Source: Micrasema longulum (taxonomy: Eukaryota > Arthropoda > Insecta > Trichoptera > Brachycentridae). From it: DNA of 64,000 nt. The stretch lies in NCBI GenBank assembly GCA_022494885.1, contig JAGVSM010004555.1:62001-126000 (forward strand), in the 5' to 3' direction. The notes beneath the pieces are model-generated. The model did not search any database. It saw only the letters and a list, made by a program, of their open reading frames with translations, and was not told the DNA's origin. Positions 33,836 to 44,889 of this stretch are shown one piece after another. Numbering within the stretch: the stretch's first letter is position 1; each line of letters starts with the position of its first letter. The position numbers and the translations under genes were made by a program.

Positions 33836-34173
33836 TGTCAATTAAAATACCTATCAAAATAGTCCAATATTATCGCACAAAAAAATTACTTTCCAAAATA
33901 ACTTCTAATAAAAATATTATTAAAAAGTCGCACTACGGTAATACTTCATTCTGATTTTATTGAAATTACATCAAATTTTTACCTTGTGTATTAAAAAGAC
34001 GCATTTGATAAACCAAACTTCTTAATTACATCTAATTTATAATTTATCAAAAATTTTCATTTGTTATTTATAATTTACTATTTTTAATTAGTTAGATGGA
34101 AGATATTGATTTTAGCAATAAGTCCGCCAAAGTACTTATTCTTTGTACTTGAGGATTTCAAATAAATTAATAA
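33836..34173. other. AT-rich sequence, no gene recognised
   Basis: No feature recognised. Confidence 0.45.
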
Positions 34174-34431
34174 TCGGCCTCGTGGTGTAATGGTCAGCGC
34201 ATTTGTCTGCGATCAAGAGGTCTCGGGTTCGATTCCCGACATGGTTGAGATGAAATATTATTTAAATGGGTGTTTTTACAACTAGAATATTTCAAAATCC
34301 CCGCTCTGGTACCTGAAGCGTAAGACTGATCATCTTACCTTTATGTTACAAAAAATTTCGAGATACGCTGCGATTGGTGAACCAATTCAGTGCCCTATGC
34401 ACCATTAAGAGCAGAAAGGGAATGATGATGT
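34174..34431 (+). repeat. SINE-A copy (tRNA-derived)
   Basis: TCGGCCTCGTGGTGTAATGG, the A-box half, and GGGTTCGATTCCCGACATGG, with a perfect B box. The anticodon-arm region (TTTGTCTGCGATCAAG) is mutated. The body and tail are complete (GGTACCTGAAGCGTAAGACT, CATCTTACC, CGCTGCGATTGGTG, GTGCCCTATGCACCATTA), ending in GATGATG. Confidence 0.92.
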
Positions 34432-35506
34432 ATCGTTTACATTATACAGTTTACACTTTATAGTTTAAAAATTATATTTTACAATTTATAATTCACAGTT
34501 TGTGATTATTTTTATTTGGTTTTATACTATTTATTTATTGATTTAAAACTCATCTATGTTAAAATAATATTTTTGCATTCATCACAAGAGCATGCAACCC
34601 CAGTTGCAATTTCGAATAAAATGCTAATAAATAAATCTGTCGCTATTTCTACAGCAAAGGGGAGGATCTGTGTGTGTGTGGGTGAGGTTGGCAGGCAGTC
34701 CAAGGGGGGGGGGGGGGGGGTGAAAGGATGATCGTTTAATAAAACGAAATGCATTTTACGCCTTATTTGAATACAGTACCTCGTGTTATGTGTCGTAACC
34801 GGTTTATCTTAACATTAACAACCTGCTACTCGATTAGGTGTCCCGTTTTAGTGAAAGCATTCTGTCATTAATTCTGGCTACATCGAGTAATTACATTTAA
34901 AAGCATTTTTTTATGAAATGTGTGCATATAATTAAAAATTATTCTGATAATAAAGTACTAAGTTCAATCCAAACTTTGCGGTTCATGGCCAGTTGAATTG
35001 TAAAAAAGTACGATTTTTTAAAGGTAAATCATAATTGTTGCATTTTTTCATGGAACTTCTTTAGTCAATTTCGATGAAAACGCAACAATTTTTCAGCTTT
35101 TTAAAAACAAATAAATTATGCAACTTGCCCTTAAGGTAATAAATACACAGCCAACGATTAAATCATAATTTTATTTTCAGTATATATTTTTTTTCACTTT
35201 ATTTTTATTTTAATTAATTTTTTGTTTTATTTCAGTTCATTTTATTTTTGTTATATTTTTTAATGTTTTTTTATTAGGAAAAAACAACAGAAATAAGTGT
35301 AAAGAGAGGTGCCTATTACATGCATCTAGTTAATATTTTGAACATGTTACATAAATCATAAATGGAAAAACCGGAAAATCGGACCAAAAACGTGCTATTG
35401 AACACACCGATATTGACTTATCCGTTACCGGGATTTCGATATAAGATGATATTTTTTCTGTTTCAAGTTGCAATCTTCATACGTGATTATTTGTAACGTC
35501 GAATGC
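34432..35506. other. AT-rich sequence with a poly-G tract, no gene
   Basis: 34704-34720 is a run of 17 G preceded by a TG-rich patch (TGTGTGTGTGGGTGAGG). Otherwise AT-rich, with no coding or RNA gene recognised. Confidence 0.55.
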
Positions 35507-35700
35507 TGGCGGTCCCCGTGATGCAATGGCTAAGACGCTTACCTCACTTACTGAGGGTTTCAGGTTCGTTTCCTGGTGAAATCTCAATAATATTGTTTTT
35601 CTCAAGACTGGGTATTCTGTTCTGTAATTCACTACTTTGCTTAAGTTTCTTGGCCTGCTGAGGTATTAAAATTAAGTAATAATTTTTTTTTTATAAATAA
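35507..35700 (+). repeat. SINE-D copy (tRNA-related)
   Basis: CGGTCCCCGTGATGCAATGG and GGCTAAGACGCTTACC form a tRNA-like left half, and CAGGTTCGTTTCCTGG is a B-box-like right half. The body TCTCAAGACTGGGTATTCTG and TTCTTGGCCTGCTGAGG loosely recalls SINE-C, and the element ends in a T-rich tail. I saw one copy only. Confidence 0.6.
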
Positions 35701-36984
35701 AGCCCTGTATCAGCAGAAAATGTCAAACAAAAAAGGGAGAAAATATTAAAATATTACATGCAACAATAGCAGCCTCGTCGGCGTCATATGGTATGGTCCT
35801 ATAGGATTCCACCCTGGTATCCCGGAGAAACATCACCTCGGAGTCACCACTGTAGAATTTTGCTTATAGTTGGAGTTGGAGCTCCCACTACAGTTGGAGA
35901 TTGACAGAAGAAATGAGTTCGGCGTTCAATTTGTATTTTTCGTATAGTGAAAAATACAAAGTACTTTGTTGTTTAGCGTGAGAGTAATGGCGATAACGAC
36001 TGACTGGCTGAACTACATGTTGGAACTTACTGACTTGCGCTAACTGCCTGGCGTTTCTACGCCCTGTAGTCCTTTTATAGGCCGGTTTCCTTTATTCTTC
36101 ATGTTTCCATGGCGGAAATTAAGTTAATATACTCCAGAACGTTGCACTGAATATGTTATCTGATTTCGTTATCGAGTTAAGATACTACATGCAAAACTGT
36201 TGGTCTTGCAGAATATAATTTATTTCAATTAATAGAAAATCATTGTTGGTTGCTGCTTTTTGGGTCGTCGCTCTACAATTCAGTTTAAATCAATTGGCGC
36301 TTGTGTGTGTCGTCGATTTGCGGACGTTGTCTATCACATACCTAATAATTAAGATTTTTGTTATACACACGGAAGGTTTGGATTCGATTCTTCATGTTCA
36401 CAATTATTACAACATGTGATCTTTCAAGTCTTATTATTCTGGGTTGTAATTTTCGGCTGCAACTTAGCCGCGTTTTTCAAAATAAATAAATAATTGTAAC
36501 AACGGGACAACTTTTCAGAAAAAAAATATTCCTGCCCACAACCGAGCTCAGAAATGAATATGTTTATTTTAAAATTAAATTTAAGATATTTCAAGTTTAC
36601 CATAAACGCAAGAGACTCAATTATAAGGTACACAGAATATTCAAAATATTTTTCTCATGGTATTTCGATTACTATTTGGTAATAGCTAATATTTTTTTTA
36701 AAAATGCGCGTTTTATCCATTTGTAGGCCTTTTTGGTAATTAAGTCTGAGATATTTTGGATAGCGACAAAGTATCTCTTCTCCTAAATTATTGATGCGGC
36801 TAAGTAATATAGATTAATTTAGTAATTTGAAATACAACAAAATTGTCTTTTTTGTTTTGATCTCGCCAGGCGCGTTCAAAAAATGATCGAAATATTTTAG
36901 TCGCGTTCGGAACATGACATTGACTAATTGTTGTTTATTAAGATGGCGTAATTTAATCTCGTTAATTAAGATGAAACAATGGAG
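35701..36984. other. Partly GC-balanced unique sequence, no gene
   Basis: 35760-36320 is less AT-rich than its surroundings. It contains a 9-bp stem hairpin GTATTTTTC/GAAAAATAC at 35934-35958. I considered an LTR or 5' untranslated region but found no paired repeat, primer-binding site or open frame that supports this. Confidence 0.35.
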
Positions 36985-37075
36985 CCCCCCATCTTGCCCG
37001 CCTGACACTAGCGCCCCCGTCTTCCCCTCTCCCGGCCCCGCCGCCCCCCACCCCCCTGGCCCTGCTCGAGAGGAA
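36985..37075. promoter_or_regulatory. C-rich island
   Basis: A strongly strand-biased C-rich block (CCCCTCTCCCGGCCCCGCCG then CCCCCCACCCCCCTGG). On the minus strand it has several G runs that could form a G-quadruplex and resembles SP/KLF binding clusters. The open frames across it on both strands are by-products. It is not linked to a recognised gene. Confidence 0.3.
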
Positions 37076-37417
37076 AACAAAGCACTGAGATTTATTTCCA
37101 AAACGATGCTAATCTTCGTTCATATTCATGGATACTTCACACCAGTGGCGTCGATGTCCCCACTAAAAAAATAAGCATGTTCACAGAAAACGTAAATTAA
37201 AAACAAATCATGTTATTTTAAAAACTACATAACTTGAGATTGAACACTTTTTCAATGGCAAAAAATTGCAACAACATAGCCGTAGTAAGAGTTAAATGAG
37301 CCGTGTGATCATAAATTGTAAAATCAAAAGCAATTTGCAACGCACGCAAGTTGTTTGCTTTCCATACAATGGTGTAATGATGTTATTGCCACGTGCAGTT
37401 GTTGTTACCAAAAAATT
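37076..37417. other. No gene recognised
   Basis: CAGTGGCGTCGATGTCC at 37143 resembles a hAT end, but no partner end or 8-bp duplication was found. Confidence 0.4.
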
Positions 37418-37624
37418 AAATTTATTATAGAAATAAAAGACGTTTATCCACAAACTTAGAATATCCAGTGACCGGTTTTATCGCTTTCATAGATTTATAA
37501 ATGCATTGAACTCCTTAATAAAGATACCAGTCTCGAATATGTCGCGAAAGCAATGAAACCGGTCACTGGATATTTCAAATTTGTGGATCAATGTATAACT
37601 CGTATTTTATTTCTATAATAAATT
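37418..37624. mobile_element. Foldback MITE, about 207 bp
   Basis: The arms of about 75 bp are inverted copies. AATTTATTATAGAAATAAAA at the left end is the exact reverse complement of TTTTATTTCTATAATAAATT at the right end. Inside, AATATCCAGTGACCGGTTTT and ATCGCTTTC face GAAAGCAATGAAACCGGTCA and CTGGATATT. About 55 bp separate the arms. No coding capacity. A half copy lies at 10830. Confidence 0.85.
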
Positions 37625-37889
37625 ACAATGAGCTTCCATCAAGAATTTTCACTTACAAACTTGAATATTTTAAAAAATTGAAAGCAAAAAACTCATTCCA
37701 ATTCCGATAATAGTAATCAACAATTTTTGAGAGATTCGCATATTAACTTAAGCCTAGTTGATTAACCTGATTTGCATCCTTTTTACCTAGTCTATAATAC
37801 AAACAAAACTTTAATAAATATTTTTTAAAACCAAAAACTATAGAAAGTACCTGTATGTTACAAAAATAATACAAAGTTAAAGACTGTGC

Positions 37890-38155
37890 AATAAAGAAAG
37901 TCTATTGGCAAACGAGTCTATAAACCAAATTGTAAACTTGAGACAAGATCTGGACTTTTATGGTGTAAGTCTTTGTAGATTTAAAAAATCACCAAGAAAG
38001 ACCGGATCTTGTCTTGAGGTAGTATTTTTTTTTTTGTCCTAGCTTTAATTTTATTTAGTTGTATTTTATTTTATTAGTGCCTGTATTTATTATAAGAAAT
38101 TGTATATACCATCGTTAGAATGGACTGCGTAAGTCCGTCAAATAAATAAATAAAA
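37890..38155 (+). mobile_element. LINE-J 3' end with C-terminal codons
   Basis: The plus strand reads INQIVNLRQDLDFYGVSLCR then FKKS, the C-terminal end of the LINE-J protein also seen at 15600. The 3' region includes TTTTTGTCCTAGCTTTAATT, GGACTGCGTAAGTCCGTC and an AAATAAATAAATAAAAT tail. It is heavily 5' truncated. Confidence 0.8.
37937..38018. repeat. Inverted repeat at the LINE-J 3' end
   Basis: CTTGAGACAAGATCTGGACT at 37937 and AGACCGGATCTTGTCTTGAG at 37999 are near reverse complements around a loop of about 42 bases. The copy at 15538-15622 shows the same arms and a similar loop length. Confidence 0.6.
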
Positions 38156-38320
38156 TTGGAATAAGTTACTAACAATGAAAAATTTATGTTTGTACACACA
38201 TTCATATTTTCATGTACAAAAATCAAGTTCACTAAACTGATTTGTTTATCGGTAGTCATTTGAGATTTTTTCCGGTAAACATGGAATTATTTCATGTATA
38301 CACAACCGTGTATAAAAAAA

Positions 38321-38701
38321 TCGGCCTCGTGGTGTAATGGCCAGCGCATTTGCCTACCGTGCAAGAGGTCTCGGGTTCGATTCCCGACATGATTGATATG
38401 AAATATTATTTAAAAGGGTGTTCTTACACTGAATGTTGGAAGCGAGGAACTGGGGAGGAAGGGCAGCAGACCGGCAAGAGTGGAGGAGTCTCCTGAATTC
38501 AGCCAAGGCCCACTCAGGGCTGTCGAGCTTATTATGAATGTTCTTACACTATAATATTTCATAGTTCCTAGACTGGTACCTGAAGCGTAAGACTGATCAC
38601 CTCTTACTTTCATGCAACAAAAATGATCAAAATACGCTGCGATTGGTTTATCAATGCAGTGCCTTTGCACCATTAGGTTCGGAAAGCGAATGATGATGAT
38701 A
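38321..38701 (+). repeat. SINE-A copy with a nested LINE insertion
   Basis: TCGGCCTCGTGGTGTAATGG, anticodon-arm TTTGCCTACCGTGCAAG and a perfect B box GGGTTCGATTCCC. The tail after 38551 is standard (AGACTGGTACCTGAAGCGTA, GATCACC, GCTGCGATTGG, GATGATGATG). The body is split by 38431-38538. Confidence 0.92.
38431..38538 (+). mobile_element. 108-bp RTE-like LINE insertion with 12-bp TSD
   Basis: Flanked by the exact direct duplication TGTTCTTACACT at 38419-38430 and 38539-38550, which is one SINE segment repeated. The insert reads on the plus strand NWGGRAADRQEWRSLLNSAK and AHSGLSSLL, then stops TGA at 38534. DR..WR is the usual end of RTE-type LINE proteins. It is an extremely 5'-truncated target-primed insertion with almost no 3' untranslated region. 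Confidence 0.85.
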
Positions 38702-38859
38702 ATGCAGAATTTAAAACGTATAGTAAATTTGCATGTGCTTTTATTACCAAGATATTAATGTGACTTGAAAATCACACGACAGACATGTTCTACACCACTG
38801 AATTCGTAATATTCCCAATAAGAATCCTCGCTAAATATACTTAAGAATAACATAAGACC

Positions 38860-39010
38860 AGGCCGAACACGAACACAATATGGCAGAACACTTTCTGGAG
38901 GGAAATATGATTATGTAGAGCTATCGGCCAATCCTTGAGAATGGATTTGAATAAAGCGCGGGCTCTAGAGGAAGTGCGTAGAGCCTTTAGGCTTGGGAGG
39001 TGAATGTGAA
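38860..39010 (+). pseudogene. RTE-like C-terminal remnant
   Basis: The frames read RTRTQYGRTLSG, then after a shift QSLRMDLNKARALEEVRRAF. The pattern recalls GRP..TWRR and R.ALEE motifs of RT tails but is decayed. Low certainty. Confidence 0.35.
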
Positions 39011-39339
39011 CAACAAAAGCTCAAAGCTTCTTATTCTTCTTCTCTCCTAATAATGAAAAGCTCTTAGTCCCATTTTAGGACGCCGATTCTACGGTGCTTC
39101 AAAATGAAAAACTTACCTCAAAGCAATGTTTTTTTTAGTTCTCACCTATGTACAATTTTGTCAACGTTAATAATATTTTATTCGACTTTCAAACAATTTT
39201 CATGATTTTAAAAATGAAAATTTTCGAGAAAAATAAAATCATTAGAAACCTCAATAAAACATAAGTACAGTGGAATAGTTTTATTTGATTTTTTTTTTTT
39301 GCTACTTAATGTAAATAAGAGTAGCGCAGAACTGAGACG

Positions 39340-39405
39340 CATTCGCTGAAGTGATCGCAAACGTCGAGGGGATCTGACGAGTCACTGTAAGAAGAAGAAG
39401 AAGAA
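39340..39405 (+). pseudogene. RTE-like tail ending in a GAA repeat
   Basis: FAEVIANVEGI then a stop, followed by GTAAGAAGAAGAAGAAGAA. VIANV is the last motif in the tails at 21075 and 18080, and short GAA repeats are compatible with an RTE-type 3' microsatellite end. Confidence 0.45.
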
Positions 39406-40071
39406 TGCAAACAACTGAAAAGGTAGCGAAAATCGTCTGATACTTTTATTTAATTAAAAAAAAAACTTAACATATTTGTTCAAACAAACTTGTATTGAAA
39501 AATTAAATCCACAAAGGACTTCCGATCCTTTAAAATAGGTAGATGAACATATGTTTTGGTAAGAATAATTCGCTTTATCCACTTCCATCCATTTAGCAAC
39601 TTATTTTATTTATTTATCAATTTTTTTCATTTGAAATTGAATTTATTTATAAACCCTTACGGCGGGCTCATTCTGTCACAATTTAGTTTCGTAAGTTGGT
39701 TCGTGCGTCATACATCTATCTCATTCAAACGCAATCAAAACCAAGTCGCTTTCGTTTCCTCTGATACGGTACAAATGAATTTACGAAACGAATCCGTTAC
39801 AGCATAAGGATTATATTAATTTAACAAAATATTTTTTCTTTTTAGAATTTACATTTTATTGTTAACGATAATATTTTTAACATCTTATTTAAAGGTTGTC
39901 TGGATCTATTTTTTAGTTTTATCTGGTAGTTTATTGTATAATTTTCGTCCCTGGTTAATTAGTGTCGACTGTCCTTATCTCATTTTAGAATGTTTTATGA
40001 TATTGTTCAGATATTCTCGTATTGCGTCCATGTTTACTACTTTTTTATATATATAATCATTCGTCATCATA
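39406..40071. other. AT-rich sequence, no gene recognised
   Basis: Hydrophobic plus-strand frames at 39556-40056 have the composition of T-rich non-coding DNA and no recognisable domain. Confidence 0.45.
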
Positions 40072-40340
40072 AAATTCATTTCCCTTTAAAAAAATATTTT
40101 GTACAAAATAACATTATAACATTTTATAGCGAACAACACGTTTATAGTAAGTTATGGCATAAATCATGCTTAGAGGATTGACTTCATATTTTAACAAATT
40201 ACGTTTACTTTGGTATTTAAGTAAATGTTACAAAATATTTTTTAATTGGGTCGTATGCATTAAATTTATTCTCCCTTTAAAAATATTTTGTACAAATTAA
40301 CTTTATAACGATTTTATAGCAAATTACACGTTTAAAGTCA
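40072..40340 (+). repeat. Local direct duplication, about 80-bp units
   Basis: ATTCATTTCCCTTTAAAAAA, TATTTTGTACAAAATAAC, ATTTTATAGCGAACAACACG at 40072 recur with changes at 40258 (TTATTCTCCCTTTAAAAATA, TTTTGTACAAATTAAC, TTTTATAGCAAATTACACG). The spacing is about 187 bp. Nature unknown. Confidence 0.65.
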
Positions 40341-40639
40341 TACACAGTTTATAGTTATAGAGCATACTACGAAAACTTGAAAAGTCAGAATTCTTGTTTG
40401 TTAGTAAATCGAAGTTTTTACATCTACACAAACTCATGGTTTTGTTATTTAGTATACCATTGATTTTAAGTTTTTTTTTTGTTTTACAGTACGATGCATT
40501 AATAATGTATTGTATGGAAGTGTTTTTATTTTGTCAATATTTCCTTTAGCTGATGTTCATAGACTGACTTTATAAATATCCAATTATCTTCTTCTTCTTC
40601 TTTATCTTTTATGAGATCCTAAGATCTGTGTTACAGAAA

Positions 40640-40980
40640 ACTAGTTGTTCTCTTGAGATAATGAGGTCCAACTGTTCTTCCATCTATATTTAAGAAAGAA
40701 GTAAAAAAATACATCTATAATTCTTCTTTATGTAACACTGATTGAAAACATTGTTAATATCTTTTTAGTAATTTACATATGTTATTTAAAAAATATTATT
40801 GATTAAAATAAAATAATCTATTGTTAGACGTCACTCCCCATTATGTACACAAGAATTGTTTATTTCTTTTACGTAATGGGAAACGTTAATGTAAATATAT
40901 GTATGTATTTAATTAATGTAAAAAATTGTATTTAGTTATAATATTGTATTTTAATTTGTTATTAATAAATAAAAAATCAA
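40640..40980 (+). mobile_element. LINE 3' end with C-terminal codons
   Basis: LPSIFKKEVKKYIYNSSLCN then a stop near 40740 is a standard LINE C-terminus. A 3' untranslated region of about 240 bp ends in ATTAATAAATAAAAAATC. It abuts a minus-strand RT remnant immediately downstream. Confidence 0.65.
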
Positions 40981-40999
40981 TCTCTTGGGTGGTCTTCTA

Positions 41000-41240
41000 G
41001 GCAAATATGGAATTTCATTGGCTGCAGAGTACACAAGTCTGTTGCTGCTCATTCAAAGTCCCTCAAGTATTCGTCTAGATCTGCTCCATCGTACGTTATC
41101 CTCTAATTCACACGTATCTCTAATTATAGTATTACGTATTTGGTCTTGGGGCGCTTTTATCGTAATGGATCTTACGACGGACATTTCAACAGTTCAAAGA
41201 AGTCCTTTGGTACGAACAGTGTCAGCCCGCGCTTTCACGG
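41000..41240 (-). pseudogene. RTE-like reverse transcriptase C-terminal remnant
   Basis: The minus strand reads MSVVRSITIKAPQDQIRNTI, then RDTCELEDNVRWSRSRRILE, and after one shift NRLVYSAANEIPYLPRRPPK. DQIRN..IR, VRW.R.RR and NRLV..A..P..RRPP are the standard C-terminal motifs of endonuclease-RT LINEs. The plus-strand 96-residue frame here is its shadow. Confidence 0.8.
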
Positions 41241-41275
41241 CATACAACAAGATGGGCCTTTACAATTATGAGTAG

Positions 41276-43540
41276 ACTCGGTCTTTTTTTCAGTAAAATC
41301 AATTCAGTACTAAAACTTGGTAAAAAAATTCAAAATTTGATTTGACCACTTTTCGCTTCATGCTCATAAAATATTCTCTATCCATTAGGACACACTCAAA
41401 AAATTATTGAGTATTTTTTGGTTTGGGAAAATATTTGAGATTAACTTATTTGATAACAATTGACTAAAAAGTAATAAATACCACGGACCATCACGCAATT
41501 CATTTTGGACGAAGCTGTTTACTTGTCTCATTCGAATTAAATACACTAAAATACTAAAGATACGATATATCCTAGATGTGTTCTACTCGCTATACTTAAA
41601 GGTCAAGGATAGAATTAAAATTTAAAAGACCTTCCTAAAAATCCTTCTTCTATTTGGTTGACTGTTTCCGTACTAGGAATGTTTAGCGTCGCTCTCTGTG
41701 TGGGTATAGATATTCCTATAGGGTGTTAGGCGTAGGTATACTCCATTAAATAGGGACCTAAGCCTCGGAATACATTGTAGCCTTAAAAAGGTATCAAACA
41801 ATTAAGACTGGTTCTTTGTTTTTCGCCTTAAATTATTAATAAAAAGTTCTCAGTTCGCTTTTACGGCAGCTTTCGTCACTTATCGGGGGAAGTTAAACTG
41901 GAAGAGAGCTTTGTGGAGAAAAATTATTCAATGTTACCTACAAAGGTTTAATGAATCAGAATTACTTGCAAAAACACTTTTTTGATTTTAATTTTGTTAG
42001 AAAAATTTAAACATTTAAATAATATGTCTAAAATAAATACGGGGTGTAAAAATAATTATAAGCAAAAATCCATTAATTTTCTTAAACTCATTTTGAATAT
42101 ATTTTTTTTGCAGTGTCAACTTAATTATAAATACCAAAAATATTATACTGTACATTCTGTGTTTTTTTTTTTACATAATTTCAAAAAGCTTGTAACGTTT
42201 TGTTTTTATTTTGCATATTTAACTATTTAAAAACCTAAAAGGCTTTTTTGTATGATAATTGATTTAGAGGATCGTTTTTCAACTTGTAGGTCGCGACTCC
42301 TAAAGGGGTCGTGAGACCTTGCTTGGGGGGTTTCGACCACAAGAGAAGCAAAAGTAAGAAGCTAGTAAAAATAGTTATGTTCCTTAATGCATGACATATG
42401 TTAATAAATAATTATACGGAAAGAGTCATATTTAAAAAGGTTACTTTTATGCCCAGTTTAATAAAAATAGAAAAGGCGTATATAATTATAACAATATATT
42501 TGTAATCGAACCCATAATCTCCGTACGTAAAGCAAGCGTATTATATTCATAGATTAAACCAATATCCCATAGACATAGACAATAACTTTTGGGAACTATG
42601 TTTAAAGTCAAACATAATAAAAGTAAGATCAAGTCCTTTGTCCTGTAAAATAATGAATTTCTCTTTGTTTTTTTTTATTTTTGTATGGTGATTTAAATTT
42701 TTATTTGTAAATACTCGTATTTTTTTGTTTTTAAATCTTGGTGGAAAATCTTTATGGGCAATTATAAATAAATAATATATTGAGATGCTTAATTACCGAA
42801 AAATTCCTGATTGAAAACAATGGCCTAGCGCTTGGTTTATTTCGCTAGTTACTGATTAAATTAATACACTCTGCTATTAATTATTCTTCATGATTAAAAA
42901 GTAAATATTTACGTTTATAAAAGAATGTACATGTAAGCTTTAAAAAAAACTTAAATTCCTAGTTAGTTAATTGTACCTGCAAAAATTGATCACTAAAAAC
43001 ATTTGTACAATTTTTCTTGCGGTACCTGTCCAAGTACAATTACATTAAATCTTATGAATGAGATGTTTACTTGCGAAATTCGTATTTATATTTATTTAAT
43101 GGCGGAAGAGTTTAATTACATAATATAAACCCTTAGACTATAAGCTGTAGCAACGGCGACTAGATACACAGATTTGTACCAGCGTTTACACCGTTTGAAA
43201 TACATTTATACATTATGTACAGCGCCACTAATTTAGAAATACGAAGATATTAATTAAAATCCGTTTATAACAATACCCCGAGACGATAAAAAACGCAATA
43301 AAACTATCGTAAATTGAATAGACCCCTTTTTACTTTGTTTCATTACTTGAATGGCTATTTTGGATCTTGCGGAAGGGACCTTAGAATCAGAGGTTTTCCC
43401 AGGGCGGTTGGCACTGAGCATAAAGTATCCGTGAAGCAAAATCCCAGCGTAATCCGGTGCAGCAATTTAGACCGAAGGAGACTCTACAACTAAGGACCTA
43501 CGCGCCAAATTCCTATATGTATTAAAATATAGGTATGAAG
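41276..43540. other. No gene recognised
   Basis: AT-rich apart from 41480-41900 and 43230-43540. AGGTCGCGACTCCTAAAGGG at 42289, followed by GTCGTGAGACC, forms a short self-complementary region of the kind found near hAT-type ends, but no second end was found. Confidence 0.4.
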
Positions 43541-43655
43541 TTAGTCCTGGCCAAGACAAAATGGCCACGGCGCGGCGCGGCGCGGCGCGGCGTTCTGTGT
43601 TCGTACCTGGAGTTTCCCGCCCAGCGGCGCCGGCGGAGACATCTGCCAGCGGAAA
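43541..43655. promoter_or_regulatory. GC-rich block with a GGCGC tandem repeat
   Basis: 43568-43592 is five GGCGC units. CAAAATGGCC lies upstream; TTTCCCGCCCAGCGGCGCC, which includes an E2F-like TTTCCCGCC, lies downstream. It may be a promoter or enhancer. No exon was found near it. Confidence 0.3.
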
Positions 43656-44140
43656 ATTAAATTATTAATAAAGTACCTACTTGTTTTGACAAACGTTAAT
43701 ATAGGTATATTAAATCTTATTTAATGATATCAATCATTAATTTGCAGTCCTATAAATTTGACATTTAAATCAAAGAATCAGTATGAAATAATAACAAATG
43801 TTTTTTCACTGTAATGCACATTGCCTCTTTAAAGGCGCTCCTAAATAATACTTGTATAATAATAAATATGTATTGTATTTGTCGTGGTAATAATACGTAT
43901 TGTTTTATTTTAAGATACCTTCAAATATTTGGCGGTAAATTTTAATGAAAACTAAAACATTGTACAAATTTGGGTTATTTATTGATTTACTTGTTCCGAA
44001 TTAATCAAACACGGCCTATCGGAAAGGTATAGATAGAATTTTGAGACCAGCCCTGGTAATGGACACTCAAATGCGATCTGGAATAATGCTTGGTTAGAAA
44101 TGCCATTGTTTCACGGAATAGCTACCCAAAAAATATAAAT
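43656..44140. other. AT-rich sequence, no gene recognised
   Basis: No feature recognised. Confidence 0.45.
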
Positions 44141-44142
44141 TA

Positions 44143-44185
44143 GCACTTATTTGTACAATATATAAACTAGCACTTATTTGTACCC
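44143..44185 (+). repeat. Short tandem duplication
   Basis: AAATTAGCACTTATTTGTAC at 44137 is followed after a few bases by AAACTAGCACTTATTTGTAC at 44163. The unit is about 26 bp and appears twice. Confidence 0.6.
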
Positions 44186-44244
44186 ACGAAAACCTCTGTA
44201 AAAAAGAGAGGTAAAAACTATTTATTGGAAAGTCATTATATCTG

Positions 44245-44335
44245 AACTGACATCTTTATAAGAGAGAATCGAAACCGTGACCTCTATAAAACAGCGTTTG
44301 GTTTGCAGATGTGGCCGCAGTGTCACTGCTTGTGA
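44245..44335 (-). repeat. Decayed SINE head
   Basis: The minus strand has AGTGACACTGCGGCCACATC, a tRNA-like left half, and GGTCACGGTTTCGATTCTCT, a B box. No family-specific tail was recognised. Confidence 0.5.
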
Positions 44336-44440
44336 ACGTGCTGACAAGTTCTGACAGGTTATTATGCACATATACTCGACCGCATGACCTCAGTACAATT
44401 TTTATGATGTATTTATGTGAAATACTTTTTTTAATTGATT

Positions 44441-44615
44441 TTTTAAAAATAAATATTTGAGTTCTTATGATTTACCCAAATATTTCATTATGAGGGCCAT
44501 TGTCAACGAGTTGTAAATAATTTACTATTAGAAAATGGGAATCAAGTTGGGGTAGAGTAGGATTTGAACCACGGACCTTTGGTCGTGAGTCCGAGACACA
44601 GGACCACAACCCGAC
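44441..44615 (-). repeat. SINE-B copy
   Basis: The minus strand has TCGGGTTGTGGTCCTGTGTC, a head with CGTGGTTCAAATCC as B box, then CTCTACCCCAACTTGATTCC, CATTTTCTAATAGTAAATTA and GACAATGGCCCTCA. It is nearly full length. Confidence 0.85.
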
Positions 44616-44889
44616 TTTATGTACCTCTTTACCTAATACATATATATGTCATGCATTTCAAGTTTTTGTGTATCTTCTGTACATGTTCACATATTTGTAC
44701 ATACATAATAGGAATAGAAAGCCTGGTTATGTTTGTAGACCTCTCTTAAAGAAAGCATGGATAAAAATTAACAAATAAACTTTTTAAATGCGCGTTTTAA
44801 AAAACATTTTTTTATCTTATACTTAGTTTCTGTAATAAAATCTTATTTTATCTCTAATTTTTAATATTTCATATATTTTTGACACGTGT

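Noticed and set aside
35760..36330. LTR and primer-binding site (ATTGGCGC)
   Set aside because: A short chance match only; no paired LTR and no gag or pol sequence nearby.
36814..37174. Open frames on both strands over the C-rich island
   Set aside because: The composition is forced by the G/C runs, and no family resemblance was found on either strand.
40985..41275. 96-residue plus-strand protein
   Set aside because: The minus strand encodes recognisable RT C-terminal motifs here; the plus frame is a shadow.
42265..42320. hAT-like terminus
   Set aside because: Only one end, no 8-bp duplication and no partner.
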